This document shows positions 33,438-42,543 of a stretch of DNA of 64,000 nt, piece after piece. The stretch comes from Serratia marcescens. Lineage in GTDB: Bacteria > Pseudomonadota > Gammaproteobacteria > Enterobacterales > Enterobacteriaceae. Position 1 is the stretch's first letter, and every line of letters begins with the position of its first letter. The notes below the pieces were generated by a model. That model was given only the letters and a program-made list of their open reading frames with translations. It ran no database searches and was not told the origin of the DNA. Both the position numbers and the translations under genes were made by a program. The stretch covers positions 186,001-250,000 of the forward strand of contig NZ_VFMJ01000001.1 in NCBI RefSeq assembly GCF_006715005.1, given 5' to 3'.

Positions 33438-34654
33438 CGAATCACGCGGCTGCGGCCGGCCAGTGCGCCGAACAGCATTTGCAGAATGGTCAGGCAAAGC
33501 AGGACGATAAGCGGCAAACGCCAGCCATCCGTCAGATCGTGCAGCAGGCCGAACAACGTGGGCCCCAGCGCTGCCAGCAAATAGCCGACGGATTGCGCCA
33601 TACCCGACAGCAGCGTCGCCTGGTGATGATGCTGACTGCGTAAACCAAAGAACGACAGTGCCAGCACCAGTGAACTCCCCGCCCCCAACCCGGCAAATGT
33701 CAGCCACACCAGGGAACTGGCGGGTTGCACCAATAATCCTCCGACGCCGATGAAGATCAGCAGGGAACTGCCCAGCGCTATTGCCCGCTGATCGCGCGCC
33801 CGCGGCAAAATCACCACCATGACAAAGTTGGCGACGATCGCGACCACCTGATAAACAAACAGCTCGAATCCGGCCTGCTGGGCGGAAGTGCCGTGGCTGG
33901 CGGCAAAGGCGCTGAACCAGCCGATGATGGTGTAGAAGGCGATCGATTGTAGCCCCATGAACATCGCCACTTGCCAACCCAGCGCGCTGCCCCAGGGAGA
34001 ACGGTAGCGCTGTTGCTCCGTCGGCTGCGGTTCTTTGGTGGCGGGGGTGGCTGAGCGCCGCAGCTGCGGCAGCCACACCAGCAGCGCCAGCAAGGCGGGC
34101 AAACCCCAACACAGCAAAGAGAACCGCCAGCCGAGGCCGGCCAGGGCAGCCAGCGGCACCGCCAGGCCGGAGGCGATGGCGGCAACCAGTGACATCACCG
34201 CCGCATAGGCGGCGATCATCGCGGCGGCGCGATGCGGAAAATCTCTTTTCACCAGCGTTGGCAGCACCACGTTGGCGAAGGCAATAGCGGCGCCGATCAG
34301 GACGCTGCCCGGCCAGAGCATGGCGTCTTGCGGCAGGGAACGTAGCACGATACCGCAGACCAGCAGCGCGAGGGCGAGGCCCAGGGTGCGTTCGATGCCG
34401 ATGCGTTTCGCCAGCGCCGGAGTCAATGGCGAGAGAACGGCGAACAAGATCAGCGGCAGCGAGTTGATCAGGCCGGCGGCGGTGGCGGACAACGCCAGCT
34501 GTTGCTGGATTTGTTCCAACAGTGGGCCGACGCTGGTCAGGGCGGCGCGCAGGTTGGCCGCGATCAGCATAATGCCGACGATCAGCAGGACAGGGCGATG
34601 TAAACGGCGACGCGGGGTCGCGGTGGACGTTGGGGATGAAGCGGGTTGCGGCAT
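33434..34654 (-). CDS. MFS transporter, CynX/NimT type
   Basis: A 406-residue carrier. Its hallmark is the first segment and loop LIAANLRAALTSVGPLLEQI, typical of the cyanate (CynX) and nitroimidazole (NimT/YeaN) group. Further segments include GAAIAFANVVLPTLVKRDFP and GMAQSVGYLLAALGPTLFGL. GAGGAA precedes the ATG at 34654, preferred over 34675. The substrate is unknown. A very long frame at 33240-34667 on the same strand is a shadow of this gene. Confidence 0.8.
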   Translation of the reverse strand: MPQPASSPTSTATPRRRLHRPVLLIVGIMLIAANLRAALTSVGPLLEQIQQQLALSATAAGLINSLPLILFAVLSPLTPALAKRIGIERTLGLALALLVCGIVLRSLPQDAMLWPGSVLIGAAIAFANVVLPTLVKRDFPHRAAAMIAAYAAVMSLVAAIASGLAVPLAALAGLGWRFSLLCWGLPALLALLVWLPQLRRSATPATKEPQPTEQQRYRSPWGSALGWQVAMFMGLQSIAFYTIIGWFSAFAASHGTSAQQAGFELFVYQVVAIVANFVMVVILPRARDQRAIALGSSLLIFIGVGGLLVQPASSLVWLTFAGLGAGSSLVLALSFFGLRSQHHHQATLLSGMAQSVGYLLAALGPTLFGLLHDLTDGWRLPLIVLLCLTILQMLFGALAGRSRVIR

Positions 34655-34805
34655 GAGTTCCTCGCACCAGGGCATGCAGTCAATCAGCGCTGCATGGCGT
34701 GATGCGTTGATTGACGTTAACGCTTACGTACCGACAAGTGGTCGATATCTGATCGCAAGTGTAGGGAAGATGGCTCGTGCTGACAAGGGGATTGCCCGAT
34801 AGGCT

Positions 34806-34826
34806 GGCGGGGGGGGCCCCCCCGCC
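34806..34826. repeat. G-run/C-run palindrome
   Basis: GGC, eight G, seven C, GCC in direct succession. It could form a very stable hairpin. Long homopolymers are also places where read errors and slippage occur. Confidence 0.5.
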
Positions 34827-34993
34827 GACCGCCGGATAATTCCCATTATGTGATCCTGGTCACTGAGCGAACTAAAAGTCATGGCACAGGGTGGGGCCCA
34901 CTCCACTTTCACTTCTCCCGCTGCCCGCGCAGTTGCCCTCCGGCGCTCGTGCCCGTCATGGCGTTTCACTTTTCCCCCTTTCCGCTTTTTTGA

Positions 34994-35016
34994 TTTTCGG
35001 TTTGTTTCGATTCGAA
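34994..35016. promoter_or_regulatory. Candidate AgaR operator
   Basis: TTTTCGGTTTGTTTCGATTC resembles the repeated TTTCR/TTTY pattern bound by AgaR in E. coli. It lies about 145 bases upstream of agaR. The match is approximate. Confidence 0.4.
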
Positions 35017-35158
35017 AGGTTTTTTGGCGATTTTTTTGCTAAAACGGGGCTGTAAGCCCGATCACAATTTCATTGCTTTCGCTTTGCTGTAATGCCAGCG
35101 CAGTAGAGCGAAAGCCATCTTCTCCCCGGCGTTGCCGGAAACCTGAGGACCGCAGCTC

Positions 35159-35932
35159 ATGCCAGTGAATACCGCAAAGCGACGTGAACACATTATCGAT
35201 CTGTTATGCGAGCACGGTAGCGTGCGCGTGGAACAGCTCAGTAAGCAGTTTGCGGTATCCACGGTGACGATCCGCAACGATCTGCGCTTTCTGGAACGAA
35301 AAGGGTGTGCGCTGCGCGCTTACGGCGGCGCAATGCTCAATCAGCAATTCGCTTTCGATCGGCCGCTGCGGGACAAAGGGCGGTTGAATCGCGACGTCAA
35401 AACGCTGATCGCCAATGCGGCGGCCGGCTATGTGCGCGACGGCGATGCGCTGATCCTCGATTCCGGCTCCACCACCGCGCAGATTGTGCCGTTCCTGAAG
35501 GGGCGGCGCGATCTGGTAGTGATGACCAATGCGCTGAACATTGCCTACGAGCTTTCGGGAAACGACGGGGTGGAGGTCATGGTGCTGGGGGGCAGCGTGC
35601 GCCGCAACTCTTACTCGCTCTACGGTCCGGCTGCCGAGCAGCAATTGCGTCAGTACCGCTTCGACAAGCTGTTTTTGGGTGTCGACGGGTTCGATCTGAG
35701 CGCCGGCATCACCACGCCTCACCCCGGTGAGGCGCACCTCAATCGCGTGATGTGCGAGGTGGCGCGCGAGATTATCGCGGTGGCAGATGCCAGCAAATTT
35801 GGTCGCAAGAGCTTTTGCATGATTCGCGAAGCCGGACAAATCCATCGGCTGATCACCGACAGCCGTCTTCCGGACGATTACGAGCGGGCGTTAACTGAGC
35901 TGGGCGTGGAGGTCATCATCGCCGATCGGTAG
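35159..35932 (+). CDS. agaR: DeoR-family repressor AgaR
   Basis: A 257-residue repressor. The helix-turn-helix is REHIIDLLCEHGSVRVEQLS then KQFAVSTVTIRNDLRFLERK. The sugar-phosphate domain has ILDSGSTTAQIVPFLKGR, VMTNALNIAYELSG and FLGVDGFDLSAGITTPHPGE. Length and sequence match AgaR of the N-acetylgalactosamine regulon. It heads the aga genes in the same direction, 23 bases before agaZ. Confidence 0.88.
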   Translation: MPVNTAKRREHIIDLLCEHGSVRVEQLSKQFAVSTVTIRNDLRFLERKGCALRAYGGAMLNQQFAFDRPLRDKGRLNRDVKTLIANAAAGYVRDGDALILDSGSTTAQIVPFLKGRRDLVVMTNALNIAYELSGNDGVEVMVLGGSVRRNSYSLYGPAAEQQLRQYRFDKLFLGVDGFDLSAGITTPHPGEAHLNRVMCEVAREIIAVADASKFGRKSFCMIREAGQIHRLITDSRLPDDYERALTELGVEVIIADR

Positions 35933-35955
35933 CAGGGCGCCTGCATGGGGGCTTC

Positions 35956-37239
35956 ATGCAGCAGTTGTTACAGCTTGTCGAGCAGCACAAGGCCGGTATG
36001 CCGGTCGGGATCTTTTCCGTCTGTTCCGCCCATCCCTGGGTTCTGAAGGCCGCGCTGCGGCAGGCCAAAGCGCGCGGCACGCCGGTATTGGTAGAGGCGA
36101 CGTCCAACCAGGTCAATCAGTTCGGCGGCTATACCGGCCAAACGGCGGCCCAGTTCCGCGATGCGCTGTGGCGCTTGGCGGATGAGGCTGGCCTGGCGCG
36201 CGAGCGCGTGTGGCTGGGCGGCGATCATCTGGGGCCCAACGCCTGGCAAGATCGCCCGGCTCAGGAGGCGATGGCGCTGGCGGAAACCTTGATCGACGAT
36301 TACGTTCGCGCCGGATTTCGCAAAATTCACCTCGATTGTTCCATGTCGTGCGCCGGCGATCCCTCGCCCCTGGGGGATGCCACGGTCGCCGAGCGTGCGG
36401 CGCGCCTGTGCGCGGTGGCGGAGCGGGCCTGGGCGCAGAGCGGCGGCGAAGCGCCGGTCTATGTGATCGGCACCGAAGTGCCGGTGCCGGGCGGCGCGCA
36501 GGAGGCGCTGGCGGGTCTGCAGGTCACCACGCCGCAGGCGGTGGCGCAAACGCTGGAAACGCATCGTATCGCTTGGCAAAAAGCCGAGCTGAACGATGCC
36601 TGGCAGCGAACCATTGCGCTGGTGGTGCAGCCGGGCGTCGAGTTCGATCACCACAGCGTTGAGCATTACCAGCCGCAGCGTGCCGACGCATTGAGCCATT
36701 TCATCGAACGGCAGCCGGGCATGATCTATGAAGCGCACTCTACGGATTACCAACCGCCGCAGGCCTATCGTCAGCTGGTGCGCGATCATTTCGCCATCCT
36801 GAAGGTGGGGCCGGCGCTGACCTTCGCGCTGCGCGAAGCGCTGTTCGCCCTCGATCGCATCGAACGCGAATGGCTGGGGGAACGCCAGTCGGCGCAGCTG
36901 TGCGCCACGCTGGAGCAGGTGATGCGCGAGCAGCCACAGCAGTGGAGCCGCTATTACCACGGCACGCCGCACCAGCAGTATCTCGATCGCCACTACAGCC
37001 TGAGCGATCGGGTGCGTTACTACTGGCCGCAGCCGCAGGTGCAGCAGGCGGTCGACGGTTTGCTGGACAACCTGCGCCGCAGCCCGGTGCCGCTGGCGCT
37101 GCTCAGCCAGTACCTGCCGGATCAGGCGCGGGCGCTGAACGCCGGCGAATTGAGCGCCGATCCGCAGGAGTGGGTGCTGCATAAAGTGACGCAGGTGCTC
37201 GACGATTACCACGCCGCCTGTTACCCGGAGGGCCGCTGA
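35956..37239 (+). CDS. agaZ: Tagatose-bisphosphate aldolase non-catalytic subunit
   Basis: A 427-residue AgaZ/GatZ family protein. It contains GMPVGIFSVCSAHPWVLKAA, VLVEATSNQVNQFGGYTG, VWLGGDHLGPNAWQ, HLDCSMSCAGDP and the barrel end YEAHSTDYQ followed by LKVGPALTFALREALFALD. It stabilises the catalytic class II aldolase AgaY/KbaY, which cleaves tagatose 1,6-bisphosphate. The catalytic subunit is not in this operon. The stop is 1 base before the next gene. Confidence 0.9.
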   Translation: MQQLLQLVEQHKAGMPVGIFSVCSAHPWVLKAALRQAKARGTPVLVEATSNQVNQFGGYTGQTAAQFRDALWRLADEAGLARERVWLGGDHLGPNAWQDRPAQEAMALAETLIDDYVRAGFRKIHLDCSMSCAGDPSPLGDATVAERAARLCAVAERAWAQSGGEAPVYVIGTEVPVPGGAQEALAGLQVTTPQAVAQTLETHRIAWQKAELNDAWQRTIALVVQPGVEFDHHSVEHYQPQRADALSHFIERQPGMIYEAHSTDYQPPQAYRQLVRDHFAILKVGPALTFALREALFALDRIEREWLGERQSAQLCATLEQVMREQPQQWSRYYHGTPHQQYLDRHYSLSDRVRYYWPQPQVQQAVDGLLDNLRRSPVPLALLSQYLPDQARALNAGELSADPQEWVLHKVTQVLDDYHAACYPEGR

Positions 37240-37240
37240 C

Positions 37241-37717
37241 ATGCCGAACATTTTAATGACCCGCATCGACAATCGCCTGGTGCACGGCCAGGTGGGGGTG
37301 ACCTGGACCAATACCCTCGGTGCCAACCTGGTGGTGGTGGCCAACGATGAGGCCGCCGCCGATCCGGTGCAGCAGAACCTGATGGACATGGTGGTGGCGG
37401 AAGGGGTGCAGACCCGCTACTTCACGCTGCAGAAAACCATCGACGTGATCCACAAGGCGGCGGATCGGCAGAAGATTTTTCTGGTGTGCAAAACACCGCA
37501 GGACGTGTTGACGCTGGTGCGCGGCGGGGTGCCGATCCGTTTCGTCAACGTCGGCAATATGCACTTCGCCGAGGGGAAGCGGCAGGTGCACAAAACGGTG
37601 TCGCTGGACGACGGCGACGTGGCCGCGTTTCGCGCGCTGGCGGCGCTGGGCGTGGAGTGCGAAGTGCGCCGGGTGCCGGATGAAGCGGGTGAGGCGATCG
37701 GCAAACTGCTCTTTTGA
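37241..37717 (+). CDS. agaV: PTS IIB component, N-acetylgalactosamine
   Basis: A 158-residue mannose-family IIB. The phosphorylated His lies in MTRIDNRLVHGQVGVTW near residue 17; the remainder shows ADPVQQNLMDMVVAEGV and VNVGNMHFAEGKRQVHKT. It passes phosphate from IIA to the sugar crossing IIC/IID. Placement as agaV rather than agaB rests on gene order Z-V-W-E-F. Confidence 0.87.
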   Translation: MPNILMTRIDNRLVHGQVGVTWTNTLGANLVVVANDEAAADPVQQNLMDMVVAEGVQTRYFTLQKTIDVIHKAADRQKIFLVCKTPQDVLTLVRGGVPIRFVNVGNMHFAEGKRQVHKTVSLDDGDVAAFRALAALGVECEVRRVPDEAGEAIGKLLF

Positions 37718-37731
37718 GCCTGGGGGAAAGC

Positions 37732-38511
37732 ATGTTTACGGATGCGTTATTGATTGCGCTGTTGGCCGGGCTGGCGGGGGTTGACCTGTTCGACGGTCTG
37801 ACCCACTTCCACCGGCCGGTGGTGATGGGGCCGCTGGTGGGGCTGATTTTGGGCGACGTTTACACCGGGTTGCTGGTGGGCGGCACGCTGGAGCTGGTGT
37901 GGATGGGGATGGTGCCGCTGGCGGGCGCCCAACCGCCTAACGTGGTGATTGGCGGGGTGATCGGCACCGCCTTCGCCATTCTGACCAAGGCCGATCCTAA
38001 AGTGGCGATCGGCGTGGCGGTACCGTTCTCGATTGCGGTACAGGGTTGCATCACGCTGCTGTTTACGCTGTTCTCGCCGATGATGCACCGCTGCGATCGC
38101 ATGGTGAAAGAGCTGAACTGGCGCGGCATCGAACGGGTGAATTACCTCGGCATCAGCATCCTGTTCATCTTCTATTTCGTGGTGGCGTTCCTGCCGATTT
38201 ACTTCGGCGCCGATGCGGCCAGCGCCATGGTGCAAAAGGCGCCAGGTTGGCTGCTGGACGGGCTGGCGGTGGCGGGCGGCATGATGCCGGCGATCGGCTT
38301 CTCGCTGCTGATGAAGGTGATGATGAAAAAAACCTACGTGGCCTATTTTATCCTTGGCTTCATCTCGGTCACGTTCCTCAAGCTGCCGATCCTGGCGGTG
38401 GCGCTGGGTGCCCTGGCGATCGCCCTGATCGACTTCTTCAACACGCAACGCGGCGCGGCAGAGGCGACGGCCCGGCCCGTTCCGCAGGAGGACGCCGAAG
38501 ATGGCATTTAA
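37732..38511 (+). CDS. agaW: PTS IIC component, N-acetylgalactosamine
   Basis: A 259-residue membrane component of the mannose-sorbose family. It has GLAGVDLFDGLTHFHRPVVM and GLLVGGTLELVWMGMVPLAG with AQPPNVVIGGVIGTAFAI, the usual IIC signature. GGGGGAAAG lies 5 bases before the ATG at 37732; the frame from 37714 lacks a site. It forms the translocation channel with IID and overlaps the IID gene by 11 bases. Confidence 0.88.
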   Translation: MFTDALLIALLAGLAGVDLFDGLTHFHRPVVMGPLVGLILGDVYTGLLVGGTLELVWMGMVPLAGAQPPNVVIGGVIGTAFAILTKADPKVAIGVAVPFSIAVQGCITLLFTLFSPMMHRCDRMVKELNWRGIERVNYLGISILFIFYFVVAFLPIYFGADAASAMVQKAPGWLLDGLAVAGGMMPAIGFSLLMKVMMKKTYVAYFILGFISVTFLKLPILAVALGALAIALIDFFNTQRGAAEATARPVPQEDAEDGI

Positions 38512-39394
38512 CGATTCTGACGATCTGCTGGCGCAAAAGGCCGAGCAACGCATGGCGCAGGCGCTGGCCACCAGCCAGGTGGAGCAGGACGACTATCTGG
38601 ACAGCCAGCCCGCCGAAGCGCTGACGCGCGGCGACATCAACCGCATGGCCTGGCGTTCGCTGCTGTTGCAGGCGTCGTTCAACTATGAACGCATGCAGGC
38701 CGGCGGCTGGCTGTATCAGCTGATCCCCGGGCTGCGCAAGATCCACCGCAACCCGCAGGATCTGGCCAACTCGATGAAGATGCATATGGAATTTATCAAC
38801 GTGCACCCGTTCGACGTCACCTTCCTGTCCGGTCTGGTGCTGGCGATGGAGCAGAACAAGGAGAAAATCTCCACCATTCGCGCGGTGAAAGTGGCGCTGA
38901 TGGGGCCGCTCGGCGGCATCGGCGACGCGCTGTTTTGGCTGACGCTGCTGCCGATTTGCGCCGGGATAGGCGCTTCGTTGGCGCTGGAAGGGAGCCTGTT
39001 CGGGCCGATCGTCTTCCTGCTGCTGTTCAACCTGTTCCACTTCGGCCTGCGTTTTGGGCTGGCGCACTACGGCTATCAGGCCGGCACCAGCGCGCTGGCG
39101 CTGTTGAAGACCCACACCCGGCGCATTTCTCACGCCGCGTCGATCGTCGGCATGACGGTGATTGGCGCGCTGGTGGCCTCGTATGTGCACCTGTCCACGC
39201 CGTTGGTGATGCATGCCGGCAAGGCCAGCGTGGCGCTGCAGACCGACGTGCTGGACAAGTTGATGCCCAATTTATTGCCGCTGTGTTTCACGCTGCTTAT
39301 TTTCTTCCTGATGAAGCGCGGATTCTCACCGGTGAAGCTGATAGGCGTCACCGTAGCGATTGGCGTAGTGGGCAAATTTATCGGCATTTTGTGA
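38501..39394 (+). CDS. agaE: PTS IID component, N-acetylgalactosamine
   Basis: A 297-residue IID. LLLQASFNYERMQAGGWLYQ and the proline-bearing LIPGLRKIHRNPQDLANSMK open the protein; GPLGGIGDALFWLTLLPICA is the conserved membrane motif, and a hydrophobic anchor ends it. It works with IIC. The GGAGG site lies inside the IIC gene, giving translational coupling. Confidence 0.9.
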   Translation: MAFNDSDDLLAQKAEQRMAQALATSQVEQDDYLDSQPAEALTRGDINRMAWRSLLLQASFNYERMQAGGWLYQLIPGLRKIHRNPQDLANSMKMHMEFINVHPFDVTFLSGLVLAMEQNKEKISTIRAVKVALMGPLGGIGDALFWLTLLPICAGIGASLALEGSLFGPIVFLLLFNLFHFGLRFGLAHYGYQAGTSALALLKTHTRRISHAASIVGMTVIGALVASYVHLSTPLVMHAGKASVALQTDVLDKLMPNLLPLCFTLLIFFLMKRGFSPVKLIGVTVAIGVVGKFIGIL

Positions 39395-39404
39395 GGAGCG
39401 AGCT

Positions 39405-39839
39405 ATGCCAGGCATTGTGATTACCGGCCACGGCGGTTTTGCCACCGGGCTGTTGCAGGCGGTGGAACAGGTGGTGGGGCCGCAGCGGTACTGCACGGCG
39501 GTTGATTTCCCCGAACAGATGAGTACCGCGCAGCTCAGGGACGCCCTACGCTCGGCGCTGGCGGCGGTGATGCAGCCGGACGGCGTGGTGTTCCTGACCG
39601 ATATGCTCGGCGGTTCGCCGTTTCGCAGCGCCTGCGAACTGGCGGATGAGCAGGGCGATTGCGAAGTGCTCACCGGCGTCAATATGCAGCTGGCGGCGGA
39701 AATGATGCTGGAGCGCGACGGGTTGAGCCTGGATGAGTTTCGCGAGGTGGCGCTGGCGTGCGGCAAACGCGGCCTGACCAGCCTGTGGCATGAGCGCCGC
39801 CGAGTGAAGTGCGAAGACGTGCAGACCGACGGCATTTGA
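39405..39839 (+). CDS. agaF: PTS IIA component, N-acetylgalactosamine
   Basis: A 144-residue mannose-family IIA. The phosphorylated histidine is H9 in MPGIVITGHGGFATGLLQAV, and LTDMLGGSPFRSACELAD follows in the middle, as in ManX IIA. It receives phosphate from HPr. It is the last gene of the operon, ahead of a strong hairpin; agaA, agaS and agaY do not follow. Confidence 0.9.
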   Translation: MPGIVITGHGGFATGLLQAVEQVVGPQRYCTAVDFPEQMSTAQLRDALRSALAAVMQPDGVVFLTDMLGGSPFRSACELADEQGDCEVLTGVNMQLAAEMMLERDGLSLDEFREVALACGKRGLTSLWHERRRVKCEDVQTDGI

Positions 39840-39845
39840 ACGAAC

Positions 39846-39867
39846 GCCGGGCGCGGTAGCGCCCGGC
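39846..39867. terminator. Bidirectional hairpin between agaF and the ABC gene
   Basis: Perfect 9-base arms GCCGGGCGC (39846-39854) and GCGCCCGGC (39859-39867) with a GGTA loop, between convergent stops. No long T-run. Confidence 0.6.
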
Positions 39868-39875
39868 TCTGCGGG

Positions 39876-41603
39876 TTATACCGGCAGCGGGCTCAGTGCC
39901 AGGCGCGCCGGTTGATCTTCGCTGCGGCTGAAGCGCCAGCAGGTCTGGTGGTACTTCGCCACGCTGTTGCGGTGCGCCACGCTGATCAGCGTCACGTCCG
40001 GCAGTTCATCCACCAGCAGGCAGTACATCAGTTGCTCGGTTTCGTCGTCCAGCGCGCTGGTGGCTTCGTCGAGGAACAGGATGCTCGGGCGAATCAACAG
40101 GGCGCGGGCGAACGCCAGCCGCTGTTGCTCGCCCGGCGACAGGCGGTGGCTCCAGTTGGCGGCGGTATCCAGCCAGCGCTGCAGGTGTTTCAGCCGGCAG
40201 TTTTCCAGCACCCGCATCAGCTGCTCGTCGCTGTATTGTGTCGCCTGGCTCGGGTAGCTCAACGCCTCGCGCAGCGTGCCGATCGGAATGTAGCTGCGCT
40301 GCGGCAGGAACAGGGTATTGGCGTTGGCCGGCAGCCCGATGGCGCCCGCGCCGTAAGGCCAAATGCCGGCGATGGCCCGCAGCAGCGTCGACTTGCCGCA
40401 GCCGGAAGGGCCGACGATCAGCAGGCGATCGCCGCGTTGCAGCGTCATCTCGGCGCCGGCCAGCAGCGGTTGGCCGTCGGGCAAGTGCAGGCTGAGGTTA
40501 TCCAGCGTTAACGGATGGACGGGCTCTTCCCGCAGCTGAATGCCGCGCGGCTGATGATGCACCTGATCGACGGCGGCGTTGAAGCCGGCCAAACGGTTGA
40601 CGCAGGCTTTCCAGGTCGCCAGATCGCTGAAGGCGTCGATAAACCACGACAGCGCCCCCTGCACCTGACCGAAGGCCGAGGAGATTTGCATCAGGCCACC
40701 CATCTGAATGGCGCCGGAGAAATAGCGCGGCGCGGCCACCAACATGGGAAACACGATGGCGAACTGGCTGTAGAAGTTGGTGGCGATGTTCAGCCGCCGG
40801 GTGATGCGCATAATTGCCCACCAGTTGCTGCGAATGGTGTCAAAACGGTCGCCCAGCTGCTGTGCCTCGCGCGGTTCGCCGTGGTACAGCGCGATGGCGT
40901 CGTTGTTTTCGCGGATGCGGATCAGGCCGAAACGGAAGTTCGCCTCGTATCGTTCCTGGTTGAAGCCCAGCATGACCAGCGGTTTGCCGACCCACCAGAT
41001 CAGCAGCGATCCCAGCACCGCATACAGCAGCGCGAACCACACCATATAGCCGGGCAGCGTGATGGCGTGCTGACCGAGCGCGAAGGTCATCGGCCCGCTG
41101 ACGTGCCATAAAATGTCGATAAAGGAAAACAGCGTCACCAGGCTGGAGAGCAGCCCGAGCGACAGCGACAGGGTATATTGGGTCAGCACGTTGAGATCTT
41201 CCGCGATACGCTGATCGGGGTTATCGACGATCTGTTGCTGCTCGGTGTGATAATACGCCTGGTGCGCCAACCATTTCCCCATGAACTTTTCCGTCATCCA
41301 GCGCCGCCAGCGCATCTGCAGCCCCTGGGTGAGGTAGATCTTGTAGACCGCCAGCACGATGAAAATCAGTGCCAGATAGGTAAAACGCCACAGCTGCGCC
41401 TTGAATACCGGGTAATTTTTGTTCTGCAACGCATCGTAGAACACCTGGTTCCACTGGTTGATCAGCACGCTGATATAGACCAGGCCGAGTGACAGGATGA
41501 CGATGGCGATCAGCATCATCCAGGCGCGCCATCGTTCCTCCGACACCCAAAAGGGTTTGATCAGCTGCCACACGGCGTGTTTCTGCAAGGGGGTTGCGTT
41601 CAT
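39876..41603 (-). CDS. SbmA/YddA-type ABC transporter (fused permease-ATPase)
   Basis: A 575-residue protein. The N-terminal SbmA/BacA-like membrane half has QWNQVFYDALQNKNYPVF, RWRRWMTEKFMGKWLAHQAY and NPDQRIAEDLNVLTQYTLSL. The C-terminal ATPase has Walker A VGPSGCGKSTLLRAIAG, signature LSPGEQQRLAFARAL and Walker B ILFLDEATSALDD. Architecture matches YddA and the vitamin/peptide group of ABCD-type transporters. The substrate is not known; peptides or cobalamin-like compounds are family precedents. Confidence 0.85.
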   Translation of the reverse strand: MNATPLQKHAVWQLIKPFWVSEERWRAWMMLIAIVILSLGLVYISVLINQWNQVFYDALQNKNYPVFKAQLWRFTYLALIFIVLAVYKIYLTQGLQMRWRRWMTEKFMGKWLAHQAYYHTEQQQIVDNPDQRIAEDLNVLTQYTLSLSLGLLSSLVTLFSFIDILWHVSGPMTFALGQHAITLPGYMVWFALLYAVLGSLLIWWVGKPLVMLGFNQERYEANFRFGLIRIRENNDAIALYHGEPREAQQLGDRFDTIRSNWWAIMRITRRLNIATNFYSQFAIVFPMLVAAPRYFSGAIQMGGLMQISSAFGQVQGALSWFIDAFSDLATWKACVNRLAGFNAAVDQVHHQPRGIQLREEPVHPLTLDNLSLHLPDGQPLLAGAEMTLQRGDRLLIVGPSGCGKSTLLRAIAGIWPYGAGAIGLPANANTLFLPQRSYIPIGTLREALSYPSQATQYSDEQLMRVLENCRLKHLQRWLDTAANWSHRLSPGEQQRLAFARALLIRPSILFLDEATSALDDETEQLMYCLLVDELPDVTLISVAHRNSVAKYHQTCWRFSRSEDQPARLALSPLPV

Positions 41604-41808
41604 AACGGCTCGATAATTGCGGTATTTCGTTCAGCATGGGCTGCGGGCCGGTAACAAACAAACCGTGACTGTAAGCAGTTTTAACTCCGCTAACCGTTTG
41701 AAATAAAGCGGCTGAATTGCCGGCAGCGTGCAGCTGGGCGCAATTGCGGCATACACTCCGCCGCCGGGCGGTTATACTGGCGCCGAATTTTTGCAGAAAG
41801 GATAAACG

Positions 41809-42516
41809 ATGAAGGCTTGGTTTCCTCTGTTGCTGACCTGCGGCGTCTTCGCCAGCGCCCGGGCCTGGGCGCACATTGACGAGCCGGACATCGCCGCCGA
41901 CTGCCAAAAGGTGGCGAGCTACGCCGAACTGGGAAAAAAGGCCTATCAGCGGCAGGATTACGCCAAAGCTGCCGACATCTTTCGCGATCAGGCGGCCTGG
42001 AGCGAGTTTTGCGGCCTGAGTGAACAGGCCGTCGCTACGGCCTACAACAACGTGGCGCTGTCGTTGATGCACGCCGGCGAATTGCTCAAGGCGCAGGCCT
42101 ATCTGGCGCTGGCGCCGCACGATGACAAATCGCAGCACAACATGAGCCTGTTGCGCCAACGGCTGGCGCAGCGGCCACAGCCGCAGGGGCCGGGCGGCGT
42201 GTACTGGCAATACGCCGGGCGCGGCGTGTGGAGCGAAGTGGTGGTGAAGCCGCAGGGCGAGCGCTGGCTGATCGATTTCTCCGGCTACGCCATGCCGCAG
42301 ATGGGGCTGTATTACGGCCCGAACATGGGCGACTTCTCCGCCGAGCTGCCAATTGAGCACGGCAAGGCCGTCTACCATCAGCATGACTCGGAAAGCGCGC
42401 AGGTCTGCGACGTCACGCTGGAGTTTGGCGAGCAAGCGCTGGAGATGCACACGCGGGGGGATTGTGGGTTCGGTCACAACGTGCGGGCGGAAGGGCGGTT
42501 CGTGCGGGTCGAATGA
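41809..42516 (+). CDS. Secreted protein with helical repeat, function unknown
   Basis: A 235-residue protein with a signal peptide ending ARAWA. Residues about 35-105 look like paired helices of a tetratricopeptide-like repeat (YAELGKKAYQRQDYAKAADI, AYNNVALSLMHAGELLKAQA). The C-terminal part (GVYWQYAGRGVWSEVVVKPQ onward) looks beta-rich with two Cys. I do not recognise a family. It stands alone with a shared terminator. Confidence 0.65.
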   Translation: MKAWFPLLLTCGVFASARAWAHIDEPDIAADCQKVASYAELGKKAYQRQDYAKAADIFRDQAAWSEFCGLSEQAVATAYNNVALSLMHAGELLKAQAYLALAPHDDKSQHNMSLLRQRLAQRPQPQGPGGVYWQYAGRGVWSEVVVKPQGERWLIDFSGYAMPQMGLYYGPNMGDFSAELPIEHGKAVYHQHDSESAQVCDVTLEFGEQALEMHTRGDCGFGHNVRAEGRFVRVE

Positions 42517-42518
42517 CC

Positions 42519-42537
42519 CGCCCCGGCAGCCGGGGCG
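42519..42537. terminator. Bidirectional terminator between convergent genes
   Basis: Arms CGCCCCGG (42519-42526) and CCGGGGCG (42530-42537) with a 3-base loop, between stops at 42516 and 42544. Confidence 0.6.
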
Positions 42538-42543
42538 AGGGGG

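Larger units (their letters stand above)
34655..35158. other. Intergenic region upstream of agaR
   Basis: About 500 bases with no gene. It holds a GC palindrome (34806-34826), then a T/C-rich stretch (34975-35040) that includes an AgaR-like motif. Confidence 0.5.

Noticed and set aside
33240-34667. 475-codon minus-strand frame
   Set aside because: Out-of-frame shadow of the MFS carrier; rich in Arg, Pro and Gly with no membrane pattern.
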